From NCBI GenBank assembly GCA_910586535.1, contig CAJUHS010000015.1, forward strand, positions 1 through 59,327: a stretch of DNA of 59,327 bases, in the 5' to 3' direction. Numbering within the stretch: position 1 is the stretch's first letter; every line of letters starts with the position of its first letter. Shown in pieces: positions 51,244 to 59,327 of the stretch. Source of the DNA: an uncultured Oscillospiraceae bacterium (lineage in GTDB: Bacteria > Bacillota > Clostridia > Oscillospirales > Ruminococcaceae). The notes beneath the pieces are model-generated. The model ran no database searches, was not told where the DNA came from, and saw only the letters and a list, made by a program, of their open reading frames with translations. The position numbers and the translations under genes were made by a program.

Positions 51244-53382
51244 ATGAAAGATAAAATTTTTAGCGTATTACAGCGCGTAGGACGTTCTTTTATGCTTCCA
51301 ATTGCGCTGCTGCCTGTTGCCGGACTTCTGCTTGGAATAGGCAGTTCTTTCACGAATCCAACAACCATCGAGACCTATAACCTTGGCGGAGTGATCTACG
51401 AGGGCGGCGTACTTTACACGATATTGGACATAATGAGCAGGACAGGAAGCGCTGTTTTTGACAACCTTGCGCTGCTGTTTGCAATGGGCGTTGCAATAGG
51501 CATGGCAAAAAAAGAAAAAGAGGTAGCGGCTCTTTCGGGAGCTATAGCGTATCTGGTAATGAATACAGCTATAAGCGTCCTTATCATGGCAAAGGGCGGC
51601 GTTGAGGCAATGGCGGAAAACTCAACCACTTCGGCACTCGGAATAACTACCCTGCAAATGGGTGTTTTCGGAGGCATCATAGTTGGTCTGGGAGTTGCCG
51701 CGCTTCACAACAAATTTTACAAGACCGAGCTTCCGCAGGTGCTTTCATTTTTCGGAGGAACAAGATTTGTACCTATTGTTTGTACGGTGGTTTATCTTAT
51801 CGTCGGTATTGCAATGTTCTACCTGTGGCCGTTTGTACAGCTCGGCATTTCAAAGCTCGGGGTGCTGGTTCTCAATTCCGGCTATGCGGGAACATGGATA
51901 TACGGTATACTGGAACGCGCGCTTATCCCATTCGGTTTGCACCATGTTTTCTATATGCCGTTCTGGCAGACTGAGCTTGGCGGTTCAATGATGATCGACG
52001 GCAGCGTTGTTACGGGAGCACAGAATATTTTCTTCGCAGAGCTTGCTTCAAAATCCACAGACGTATTCTCCGTATCGGCAACAAGATTTATGTCGGGCAA
52101 ATTCCCGTTCATGATCTTCGGTCTGCCTGCGGCGGCGTTTGCAATGTACAAAACCGCACGTCCCGAAAAGAAAAAAGTAGTCGGCGGTCTGCTTCTTTCG
52201 GCGGCGCTTACCTCAATGCTTACAGGTATCACAGAGCCTCTTGAATTTACGTTTATTTTCGTTGCTCCTCTTATGTATGGAGTACACTGTGTTCTTGCGG
52301 GTCTGTCCTATATGCTTATGCATATATTCAACGTCGGCGTGGGAATGACATTTTCCGGCGGCGCAATAGACCTTACGCTTTTCGGAATTTTGCAGGGCAA
52401 TCATAAGACAAACTGGATATGGATAGTAGTAATCGGTCTTATCTATGCGGTTGTGTACTACTTTGTGTTCTACTTTATGATAACAAAAATGAACCTGGCA
52501 ACTCCCGGACGTGAGGCTGACGACATCGAGCCGAAGCTTTACCGCAGAAGCGACGTTGAAGCTGCAAAATCCGACAAAGCAGGCGGAAGCTCTGACGATA
52601 CCGTGAGCGCGCTTATCCTTAAAGGACTTGGCGGAAAGGAAAATCTTTCCGATGTGGACTGCTGCGCCACAAGGCTCAGGATCACAGTAATAGACATCAA
52701 AAAGGTGACCGACAGTCTGCTTAAAGAAAGCGGCGCGTCGGGAGTTATCCGCAAGGGCAACGGAGTGCAGGTTATTTACGGTCCGAGAGTTTCCGTTGTA
52801 AAATCAAATCTTGAAGCGTTTATGGATTCGCCTCAGTCAAACGATCCTGACAGAGTTCTCGGAAATTCGTCTCCTGAGTTTACCGAAGAAAAAACGCAGC
52901 CGCAGGAAAAATCAGCTCACGAGGAAACAGCTGAAATTATGATGTACTCACATCTTAACGGTACGGTCGTAAATCTTGAGGACGTGGAGGATGACGTTTT
53001 CTCCCAGAAGATCCTTGGCGAAGGAATTGCGGTAGAGCCTTCTGAAGGCAAGCTTTATGCTCCATGCGACGGAAAAGTGGATTCCGTTTTCGATACGAAA
53101 CACGCGGTAAATATTCTTTCGTCGGACGGAGCGGAAGTGCTGCTGCATATTGGTATAGACACTGTAAAGCTCGGCGGAAAGCATTTTGAGTCCCATGTTT
53201 CCGACGGTCAGGAGATCAAAAAGGGCGATCTGCTCATAACCTTTGATATTGAAGCTATCAAAGCCGAGGGCTATAAAGTCACTACGCCGCTTATTATTGG
53301 AAATACTGACGACTATTCGGCTATTGCAGCTGCCGCGCAGGGGAAAATTTCAGCAGGCAGCAAAATATTAAAAATCAACTGA
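51244..53382 (+). CDS. ptsG: PTS glucose-type enzyme IICBA
   Basis: 712-residue membrane protein that imports and phosphorylates glucose or a related sugar. The IIC domain (about 1-420, ten or so helices, VGRSFMLPIALLPVAGLLLG at the start) binds the sugar; IIB (about 450-530) has the phosphorylated Cys474 in DCCATRLR; IIA (about 570-712) has His635 in LLHIGIDTVKLGG. The phosphate comes from Enzyme I through HPr, encoded next. GGAGGAG precedes the ATG. Substrate could be glucose, N-acetylglucosamine or maltose; glucose-type is favoured by overall pattern. Confidence 0.92.
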   Translation: MKDKIFSVLQRVGRSFMLPIALLPVAGLLLGIGSSFTNPTTIETYNLGGVIYEGGVLYTILDIMSRTGSAVFDNLALLFAMGVAIGMAKKEKEVAALSGAIAYLVMNTAISVLIMAKGGVEAMAENSTTSALGITTLQMGVFGGIIVGLGVAALHNKFYKTELPQVLSFFGGTRFVPIVCTVVYLIVGIAMFYLWPFVQLGISKLGVLVLNSGYAGTWIYGILERALIPFGLHHVFYMPFWQTELGGSMMIDGSVVTGAQNIFFAELASKSTDVFSVSATRFMSGKFPFMIFGLPAAAFAMYKTARPEKKKVVGGLLLSAALTSMLTGITEPLEFTFIFVAPLMYGVHCVLAGLSYMLMHIFNVGVGMTFSGGAIDLTLFGILQGNHKTNWIWIVVIGLIYAVVYYFVFYFMITKMNLATPGREADDIEPKLYRRSDVEAAKSDKAGGSSDDTVSALILKGLGGKENLSDVDCCATRLRITVIDIKKVTDSLLKESGASGVIRKGNGVQVIYGPRVSVVKSNLEAFMDSPQSNDPDRVLGNSSPEFTEEKTQPQEKSAHEETAEIMMYSHLNGTVVNLEDVEDDVFSQKILGEGIAVEPSEGKLYAPCDGKVDSVFDTKHAVNILSSDGAEVLLHIGIDTVKLGGKHFESHVSDGQEIKKGDLLITFDIEAIKAEGYKVTTPLIIGNTDDYSAIAAAAQGKISAGSKILKIN

Positions 53383-53395
53383 GGAGGAAATTACG

Positions 53396-53653
53396 ATGAA
53401 AAATTTCAGCTACACTATTAAGGACGAAATAGGTATCCACGCGAGACCGGCGGGTCTGCTCGCAAAAAAGGCAAAGGAATTCCAGAGCGTCGTTACTCTT
53501 GAAAAGGACGGCAAAACCGCCGCTGCGACCAAGCTTATGGCGATTATGGGCATGGGCGTTAAATGCGGCGACACTGTTAACGTTACCGTAGAGGGCGCTG
53601 ACGAGGAAACTGCCGCTGCGGCAATGGAGGAGTTTTTTAAGGCAAACCTTTGA
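53396..53653 (+). CDS. ptsH: Phosphocarrier protein HPr, Lys at the Ser46 position
   Basis: 85 residues. The catalytic His15 is in GIHARPAGLL, so phosphotransfer from Enzyme I to IIA is expected. By gap-free alignment with Bacillus HPr, the regulatory Ser46 (in KSIMGVMSLG) is Lys46 here (TKLMAIMGMG). That removes the site used by HPr kinase for CcpA-dependent carbon repression, so this HPr is likely a pure transport carrier. It lies 13 bases after the IICBA gene and 36 before Enzyme I. GGAGGA precedes it. Confidence 0.94.
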   Translation: MKNFSYTIKDEIGIHARPAGLLAKKAKEFQSVVTLEKDGKTAAATKLMAIMGMGVKCGDTVNVTVEGADEETAAAAMEEFFKANL

Positions 53654-53689
53654 TCGGAGGCCGTAAAAATTCATCAAGGAGGTCAGACT

Positions 53690-55324
53690 ATGAAAAGTTA
53701 TCAGGGCAAGGGCGTTTACGGAGCGATCGCTATCGGAAAGATTTCGCTTTTAAATAAGCCCGAAGCGGCGGTAAAGCGCGTACGCGTTGATGATACGGAC
53801 GGTGAAAAATCCCGCTTTGAACAGGCTAAAGCCTTGTCGCTGAGCCAGCTTCAGGAAATATACGACAAAGCTTTGAAAGAGGTCGGCGAGGCTAATGCTG
53901 CCATTTTCGAGATACATCAGATGATGCTGGACGACGAGGACTACAACGAATCAATAAACAACATAATCGAAACGCAAAGCGTCAATGCAGAGTATGCCGT
54001 TGCCGTGACTGCGGACAATTTCGCAGAGATGTTCAGTTCCATGGACGATGCTTACATGAAAGCACGTGCCGCCGATGTTCGGGACATTTCAAACAGAATT
54101 ATAAGCAACCTTACGGGAGAAACTTCAAAGGGAAATTTCTCCGACGAAAAGGTCATAATCTGTGCTTCCGATATGGCTCCCAGCGAGACGGTCTCACTTG
54201 ACAAAGACAGGGTTCTGGCGTTCGTAACGGCTCACGGCTCATCCAATTCCCATACAGCGATACTTGCAAGAAATATGAATATTCCTGCGGTAATAGGGGC
54301 AGGGGACAATTTTCTGAACGATATCCAAGACGGCTGCAAAGCTATTGTGGACGGTTTTACGGGAGAAATATTTGTGGAACCAGATGACGGAACCTGCAAA
54401 AAATATCTTGAAAAACAGCGCGCTGATGAAGAAAAAAAGCGTCTTTTGCAGGAACTCAGAGGCAAGGAAAATATCACTCTCGACGGACGTAAGATTAACA
54501 TTTACGCAAACATCGGAAGCGTCGGGGACATAGGCAAAGTCCTTGCCAACGACGCGGGAGGGATTGGACTTTTCCGAAGCGAATTTCTGTATCTTGAAAA
54601 CAGCGATTTCCCAACCGAGGAACAGCAGTTTACCGCGTACAAAAAGGTTCTTGAAAGTATGGCTGGTAAAAAGGTTATTATCCGTACACTCGATATAGGA
54701 GCAGATAAAAGGTGCGATTATTTCAACCTGAAAAAGGAGGAAAACCCTGCTCTGGGATACCGTGCGATACGCATATGTCTGACCCGTCCGGACATTTTCA
54801 GAACTCAGCTTCGGGCATTGTACAGAGCTTCTGTTTACGGAAGTTTGGGAATAATGTTCCCCATGATAACAAGTGTTTCGGAGGTAGAAAAAATCCTTGG
54901 AATATGCGATGCCGTAAAGTCTGAGCTTAAGGCCGAAGGTATTGAGTACTCCGAAAAGACCGAGCTTGGAATCATGATAGAGACTCCCGCAGCAGCTGTT
55001 ATAAGTGATAAGCTTGCTCCAATGGTGGATTTTTTCAGCGTAGGTACTAATGATCTCATCCAGTACACTCTTGCATGTGACAGGCAGAATCCTGATATAG
55101 AACAATTTGTTGACAATCACCATGAAGCAGTGCTGAGGCTCATCGAAATGAGTACAGAGAACGCCCACAGGCACGGCGCATGGATAGGTATCTGTGGTGA
55201 GTTGGGCGCGGATACCGATCTGACAGAAAGGTTTCTGCGAATGGGAATCGACGAATTGTCGGTATCTCCGTCCTTTGTGCTGAAAGTTCGGGACGCTGTA
55301 AGAAGTATTGATTTGTCAAAATAA
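53690..55324 (+). CDS. ptsI: PTS Enzyme I (phosphoenolpyruvate-protein phosphotransferase)
   Basis: 544-residue cytoplasmic enzyme that takes phosphate from PEP and passes it to HPr. The active-site His188 is in AHGSSNSHTAILARNMNIPA. The C-terminal PEP-binding barrel has GIGLFRSEFLYL, IRTLDIGADKR, GIMIETPAAAV and the catalytic Cys region in WIGICGELGAD. Slightly shorter than the usual 570 residues but complete. GGAGG precedes the ATG. It completes a full phosphorelay operon. Confidence 0.96.
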   Translation: MKSYQGKGVYGAIAIGKISLLNKPEAAVKRVRVDDTDGEKSRFEQAKALSLSQLQEIYDKALKEVGEANAAIFEIHQMMLDDEDYNESINNIIETQSVNAEYAVAVTADNFAEMFSSMDDAYMKARAADVRDISNRIISNLTGETSKGNFSDEKVIICASDMAPSETVSLDKDRVLAFVTAHGSSNSHTAILARNMNIPAVIGAGDNFLNDIQDGCKAIVDGFTGEIFVEPDDGTCKKYLEKQRADEEKKRLLQELRGKENITLDGRKINIYANIGSVGDIGKVLANDAGGIGLFRSEFLYLENSDFPTEEQQFTAYKKVLESMAGKKVIIRTLDIGADKRCDYFNLKKEENPALGYRAIRICLTRPDIFRTQLRALYRASVYGSLGIMFPMITSVSEVEKILGICDAVKSELKAEGIEYSEKTELGIMIETPAAAVISDKLAPMVDFFSVGTNDLIQYTLACDRQNPDIEQFVDNHHEAVLRLIEMSTENAHRHGAWIGICGELGADTDLTERFLRMGIDELSVSPSFVLKVRDAVRSIDLSK

Positions 55325-55340
55325 ATTCTTGTTTCATAAG

Positions 55341-55380
55341 CTAAAGGAGCTGCCGCATACCGCAACAGCTCCTTTAGTTT
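55341..55380 (+). terminator. Terminator after PTS operon
   Basis: 12-bp perfect stem 55341-55352 with 55366-55377, T-rich tail. Confidence 0.88.
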
Positions 55381-55587
55381 ATTCTTTTCTCATTTCTGCA
55401 ACTTTTGTTTACCGTACGCAAATAAGTTTTTTAAATAATTGGTTAAATTTGTAACAATGTATAAATTATGATAATTATTTGACTTGCTATTGACAAATAT
55501 CCAATTGTGTGATACCATAAAATAATAAAAACGATTATAGTGGAATTTACTGGAATGACGAAATGATTTGACATATATTTTTTCTTT

Positions 55588-55616
55588 AACGGCTTTGCCG
55601 AAAAAATCAACTGGAC
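55588..55616 (+). repeat. Copy of an RTX-gene segment in non-coding DNA
   Basis: 29 bases matching 57523-57551 inside the RTX-like gene with a single mismatch (55594-55616 and 57529-57551 are identical over 23 bases). In the gene it encodes NGFAEKINWT; here the same peptide frame reads for a short distance and then stops. The copies face the same way and bracket the AT-rich lipoprotein gene and the AT-rich 5' part of the RTX gene. Confidence 0.9.
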
Positions 55617-55745
55617 AAGCCGTTATAATTTTAAAAGAAAGAGGGCGGTCGACATGATTCTGTAAAAACTTTTCCAATTACTGGCATATAATTATAGTAG
55701 TAAAACAGCATGACCCGCAAAAAATTAAATTGGAGGTAATTTAAT

Positions 55746-56444
55746 ATGTCAAAAAGCGAAATTGACCCCAAGCGTTTTTTATCCAAAAAACGACTTAAGC
55801 AGACGTTGATGTTGGTCGGCATACTGCTCATAACCCTTGCTTTTTCCGGGTGTGAGAAATTAGTCGAAACTGACGTCAGCGCGGAAACAAAAAGTACCAT
55901 TCAAACTGTCAGTGAAACAACGAACTTTGAAAACATTACAGAGATTAAAACTATTGAACCGCCGAAAGATGGGTGGACTTTAGAACAATTAAACAAAGTT
56001 TTGTATATGAATGAACAGAAAATTGAGTTGCCACTTATGTTTAGTTCTTTAAAAGAAGGTTATGAAATACGTGACAAAAGATATAATAACGAATTAAGCC
56101 TTGATAATGACATAGTTGGAGGACTTTTATACTATCAAAATGATTTAATTGCTTTGGTGACATTTTATGAATTAGAAACAGATATTGAATTTTTGAGTTT
56201 GTATTTTTTCCCGGATATGTATGTGCAAAACAATAATAATATTAAATATATAAATATAAATGGATTTGAATTGCAAGATAATATCAATGATGTCTGTAAG
56301 TACTTAGGGGATAAATATATAAAAGAAAATGAATTGTTAATTTATACCATTGAAAATGGTAATTATTATATTAAAATACCTAATACTAAAAATTTTTGGA
56401 TTTCTATAGATAAAATAAATAAGGAGAATGATAAACATGACTGA
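55746..56444 (+). CDS. AT-rich putative lipoprotein
   Basis: 232 residues. A charged N-terminal region of 17 residues precedes a signal-like helix (TLMLVGILLITLAFSGCEKL) with a lipobox Cys near residue 37. A Thr/Glu-rich linker leads to a globular region of about 160 residues (WTLEQLNKVLYMNEQKIELP) that I do not recognise. It is markedly more AT-rich than the housekeeping genes. GGAGG precedes the ATG. Its last eight bases overlap the start of the RTX-like gene, so the two are coupled; it could be an anchor, chaperone or immunity-type partner. Confidence 0.75.
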   Translation: MSKSEIDPKRFLSKKRLKQTLMLVGILLITLAFSGCEKLVETDVSAETKSTIQTVSETTNFENITEIKTIEPPKDGWTLEQLNKVLYMNEQKIELPLMFSSLKEGYEIRDKRYNNELSLDNDIVGGLLYYQNDLIALVTFYELETDIEFLSLYFFPDMYVQNNNNIKYININGFELQDNINDVCKYLGDKYIKENELLIYTIENGNYYIKIPNTKNFWISIDKINKENDKHD

Positions 56445-59327
56445 TAATGAAAAAATAATATTTGAATTATTGGACGAATATACAATAGCATTAAATGAAC
56501 AAGAAATAAATGCAGCAAAAAGCAAAATAAAAAGAGAACTTACTAATATGTTGCTTGATGATTTAATAAGTCAAGGTTACAAGCAGGACAAAGCAGAAGC
56601 GATGGTAAACTATTTAACAAGAGATGCTAAAAAAGATGTAGATTACTCAGCTGTCCTGGGGAAATTTGGCGGAAACATTGTAATTGACAAAATTTCAGGA
56701 CTGCCATTAAAAGAATTATACAATGGTTATTTAGTGTGTGATAAATATAATGAAAATATTGAGACGTTTATCCTAAATAGTCAAATATTACTTGAACAAC
56801 TTAATGAAAATGGTCAATATGACTATAATGGTAAACAAGCACTTATAGAAATGTATGACGCATTTTTAAATACTACAGTAAACCTCTTGAGTAAACAGCC
56901 ATTAGCAACAAACGCATATAAAACATATGTAAAGCTTGGGGGTACAAAGTCCTCAGAATTAATGACGTTTTTTGCGGATCATACCAATTTTATTGATATT
57001 AGATTTTTTATAGCAATGAATCCAAATGAGTATAATTTTCCTAGTACATTTGACAACATATTTGCTAAAGAGACTTGGTATAACGGACCAACTTTGGATG
57101 AAATGGAAAAATTATATAGTGGTAAATATGGGTATGTTTCAGAAGAAAATTTAAAATTATTTGAACCATATGTTTCATGGCGGTATATATATGAAGTTGA
57201 GCAGGAACTTGAAGTAGGTGGTATAACTTTAGAAGAATATACCGAAATGATTGAGGCATTAAATTATAAGCCATCGCTTTTTGAAATTACATGGAACAAA
57301 TGGAACAATTTTTGGCAGGGAGTTGGAGAAGATGTTTACGATAAATGGAATACGGATAAAAAATTAAATTGTAATTTGGTTGCATCTAATAATTTAAAAA
57401 ATACCCAAAAATATGTTACAAGTGCCAGTATTAAAAAATGCGACCCATTGATCCTCGACCTTGATGGCGATGGTTATAACGTTGAGAAAAAGGAACTTGG
57501 CGCAAATTTTGACCTTGACAAAAACGGTTTTGCCGAAAAAATCAACTGGACGAAAAAAGACGGTTTTCTCTGTCTTGACCTCAACGGCAACGGCGCGATT
57601 GACGACGGCGGCGAGCTTTTCGGCGACCAGACCCTGCTTGCCGACGGTACAAAAGCGAAAAACGGTTTTGAGGCTCTTGCCCAGTATGACAGCAACGGCG
57701 ACGGTATGATCGACGCGAACGACGAGATTTTTGACAGCCTGCGCGTCTGGGTGGACGCCAACGGCGACGGAATTTCAGGCGAGGGCGAAATGAAAACCCT
57801 TGCAGAGCTTGGAATAACTTCAATTAACCTTGTCTATGAAAATGTGAACGCCGAAACGGGCACGGAGGCGACAATCGGAAACACGGCGACCTTTACCCGC
57901 GAGGACGGCACAACAAGCGGCATTGGCGAGCTTTGGGTGTCCTCCGATTTGTTCGACACAGTGGACAGGCTTGATATTGAAATTTCAGGAGAAATAGCCG
58001 CGCTTCCAGATGTAAAAAGTATCGGCAACGTGTATTCCCTGAGGAACGCAATGGCTCTCGATGAAACAGGAGAGCTTAAAGAGCTGGTTGAAAGCTTTAT
58101 TTCTGAGGAAGATGCGGACAAGCGTATTGCAATTACGGAGCAGATACTGTTCTTTATCAGCGGAGCAAAAAATATTGCAGCAAACAGCCGCGGCTCGTAC
58201 ATTGACGCAAGACAGCTTGCCGTTATCGAAGCAATGCTGGGTGAAAAATATGTCGGTACAACAGGATCGAATCCCCATTCAGACGCTGCGCCAATGCTAA
58301 AATCGGCGTATCAGAATCTGCTGAATATGTACTTCAACGAGCTTAACGCGCAGACGTTTATTAAGGATTATGTCGCACTGCTCAGATATACCGAAAATGA
58401 GGATGGTACAAAAACGCTTAACGCCGATCTTGTTAACTACATATTGGAGTATCAGCTTGAAAACGGCGATGAAAATGTGAAGAAAACGCTTGCGGAAGTT
58501 GCGAGATATGTTCAGTACCTTGACAACGGAGGAATAAATGGTATCAATGCATTTATTATGAATTATGCGGCAATATCCGTTGAGTATGTAGCAGAAATTG
58601 CAAAGGTTATGCCTAACAGTTATGTTTCTGACGGAGAGAATCCGCTTGAAGGAACAAACAGCGGTGATTTCCTTGTCGGTTCAAATAATAACGACGTACT
58701 TTATGGTAATTCCGGAGCAGATACATTAATCGGAGGCAAGGGAGACGACAAGCTTTACGGAGGCCGAGACAATGATACCTACATCTTTAATCTGGGAGAC
58801 GGAAACGATACTATAGAGGATTATGTCTCAAGTTCTTCAAACAGCAAGGCAGACAAGGTAATCTTCGGTGAAGGTATTTCAGCAGAGGATATTAAAGTAG
58901 AACGTAGCGGAAACAACATGATAGTGAGGTACAGCGAGAATGACAGCATTACTTTGATAAATCAATATTCCAATGGATACTACTGGGTGGAGAATTTTGA
59001 GTTTGCTGATGGAACTAAACGTACGATTAACGATCTCCTGAATGTTGCGCAGACAATTCATGGAAACGGAAAAATTGAAGATTATACAAGCGGCTACGGT
59101 AATAAAAACAATACGCTTGTCGGTTCGGACGGAGCTGACGAACTGTACGGATACGAAGGAACCGACACATTAATCGGAGGAAAAGGAGACGATATACTTT
59201 ACGGAGGCTGGGACAATGATACCTACATCTTCAATCTGGGAGACGGAAACGATACTATAGAGGATTATGTCTCAAGTTCTTCAAACAGCAAGGCAGACAA
59301 GGTAATCTTCGGTGAAGGTATTTCAGC
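56437..59327 (+). CDS. Large RTX-like calcium-binding protein, 3' end outside window
   Basis: Open without stops for 963 codons to the right edge. AAGGAG lies before the ATG at 56437. Residues 1-340 are AT-rich, largely helical and unrecognised. From codon 341 (DPLILDLDGDGYNVEKKELG) the DNA becomes abruptly GC-rich and encodes Asp-rich calcium-binding sequence (LDLNGNGAIDDGGELFGDQT, YDSNGDGMIDANDEIF, VDANGDGISGEGEM). From about residue 745 come RTX nonapeptides (GGKGDDKLYGGRDNDTYIFN) and hemolysin-related linker domains (VENFEFADGTKRTINDLL), repeated at 444-base intervals. There is no N-terminal signal peptide, as expected for type-I-like export, although no such exporter is seen here. RTX proteins are uncommon in Firmicutes. 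Confidence 0.88.
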   Translation, partial: MTDNEKIIFELLDEYTIALNEQEINAAKSKIKRELTNMLLDDLISQGYKQDKAEAMVNYLTRDAKKDVDYSAVLGKFGGNIVIDKISGLPLKELYNGYLVCDKYNENIETFILNSQILLEQLNENGQYDYNGKQALIEMYDAFLNTTVNLLSKQPLATNAYKTYVKLGGTKSSELMTFFADHTNFIDIRFFIAMNPNEYNFPSTFDNIFAKETWYNGPTLDEMEKLYSGKYGYVSEENLKLFEPYVSWRYIYEVEQELEVGGITLEEYTEMIEALNYKPSLFEITWNKWNNFWQGVGEDVYDKWNTDKKLNCNLVASNNLKNTQKYVTSASIKKCDPLILDLDGDGYNVEKKELGANFDLDKNGFAEKINWTKKDGFLCLDLNGNGAIDDGGELFGDQTLLADGTKAKNGFEALAQYDSNGDGMIDANDEIFDSLRVWVDANGDGISGEGEMKTLAELGITSINLVYENVNAETGTEATIGNTATFTREDGTTSGIGELWVSSDLFDTVDRLDIEISGEIAALPDVKSIGNVYSLRNAMALDETGELKELVESFISEEDADKRIAITEQILFFISGAKNIAANSRGSYIDARQLAVIEAMLGEKYVGTTGSNPHSDAAPMLKSAYQNLLNMYFNELNAQTFIKDYVALLRYTENEDGTKTLNADLVNYILEYQLENGDENVKKTLAEVARYVQYLDNGGINGINAFIMNYAAISVEYVAEIAKVMPNSYVSDGENPLEGTNSGDFLVGSNNNDVLYGNSGADTLIGGKGDDKLYGGRDNDTYIFNLGDGNDTIEDYVSSSSNSKADKVIFGEGISAEDIKVERSGNNMIVRYSENDSITLINQYSNGYYWVENFEFADGTKRTINDLLNVAQTIHGNGKIEDYTSGYGNKNNTLVGSDGADELYGYEGTDTLIGGKGDDILYGGWDNDTYIFNLGDGNDTIEDYVSSSSNSKADKVIFGEGIS
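57523..57551 (+). repeat. RTX-gene copy of the flanking direct repeat
   Basis: Partner of 55588-55616. It lies about 70 bases inside the GC-rich conserved part of the gene, close to the AT-to-GC boundary. Confidence 0.9.
58768..59327 (+). repeat. Near-identical 444-base tandem repeat in RTX gene
   Basis: The segment from 58768 recurs from 59212 (offset 444 bases, 148 codons) with almost complete nucleotide identity up to the window edge; for instance 58787-58886 and 59231-59327 differ little. Near-identity at DNA level points to recent duplication or gene conversion. More copies may follow outside the window. Confidence 0.88.

Overview
The window looks like a chromosomal segment from an anaerobic, spore-capable Gram-positive of the Ruminococcus / Oscillospiraceae type. 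Signs of this are a partial GH130-like mannoside phosphorylase next to a sugar ABC transporter, an alpha/beta-type small acid-soluble spore protein, a Firmicutes tmRNA/SmpB pair, a DUF6514-like protein, a CIRCE operator, Rex-type sites before a fused AdhE, strong GGAGG ribosome binding sites, and moderate GC with AT-rich intergenic DNA. The species assignment is inference.

Layout. (1) 1-5044: a mannoside-type ABC importer (binding protein and two permeases) running into a GH130-like enzyme, divergent from a LacI-family regulator. (2) 5092-10292: a second, LplABC/YtcP-type oligosaccharide importer with a DUF624/YesL membrane protein; its first permease has a long extra membrane N-terminus. (3) 10439-16526: a secreted anchored protein, an SDR plus NAD-epimerase pair divergent from an AraC regulator, and a chemoreceptor. 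(4) 16832-18302: an orphan perfect CIRCE element, ssrA, smpB and a small DUF6514-like gene. (5) 18654-25620: clpB, yebC and a housekeeping run (MBL hydrolase, mini-RNase III, Nudix, hypothetical, obgE). (6) 25955-30505: Rex-controlled adhE, an aldo-keto reductase and a cyclophilin.

(7) 30594-40182 is the most unusual part: a tight seven-gene minus-strand operon encoding a TerY-like VWA protein, a PP2C-like phosphatase, a Ser/Thr-kinase-like protein with a zinc ribbon, a P-type ATPase homologue that has lost every catalytic motif, a TerD-domain protein with an extra N-terminal region, a lipoprotein with YD-repeat-like sequence, and a zinc-ribbon membrane protein with an Asp/Trp/Tyr-rich tail. 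The first three form the known TerY-P (VWA-phosphatase-kinase) triad of tellurium-resistance-type stress systems. The dead P-type ATPase and the two surface-type partners suggest an undescribed variant, possibly a phosphorylation-controlled signalling or secretion system at the envelope.

(8) 40439-51168 is a regulator-rich and decaying region: WYL, XRE and LytTR regulators, an ABC exporter, a MATE pump and a CoA-disulfide-reductase-like enzyme, mixed with at least five broken genes (IS5-like and IS630-like transposase remnants, a sigma-like gene with an amber codon, a Crp/Fnr remnant and a LicT-type antiterminator remnant). (9) 51244-55324: a complete PTS phosphorelay operon (glucose-type IICBA, HPr, Enzyme I), apparently left without its antiterminator; HPr carries Lys at the Ser46 position. 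(10) 55588-59327: an AT-rich lipoprotein gene and the start of a large RTX-like calcium-binding protein. A short sequence inside that gene is repeated upstream of the lipoprotein, which marks a probable cassette exchange.
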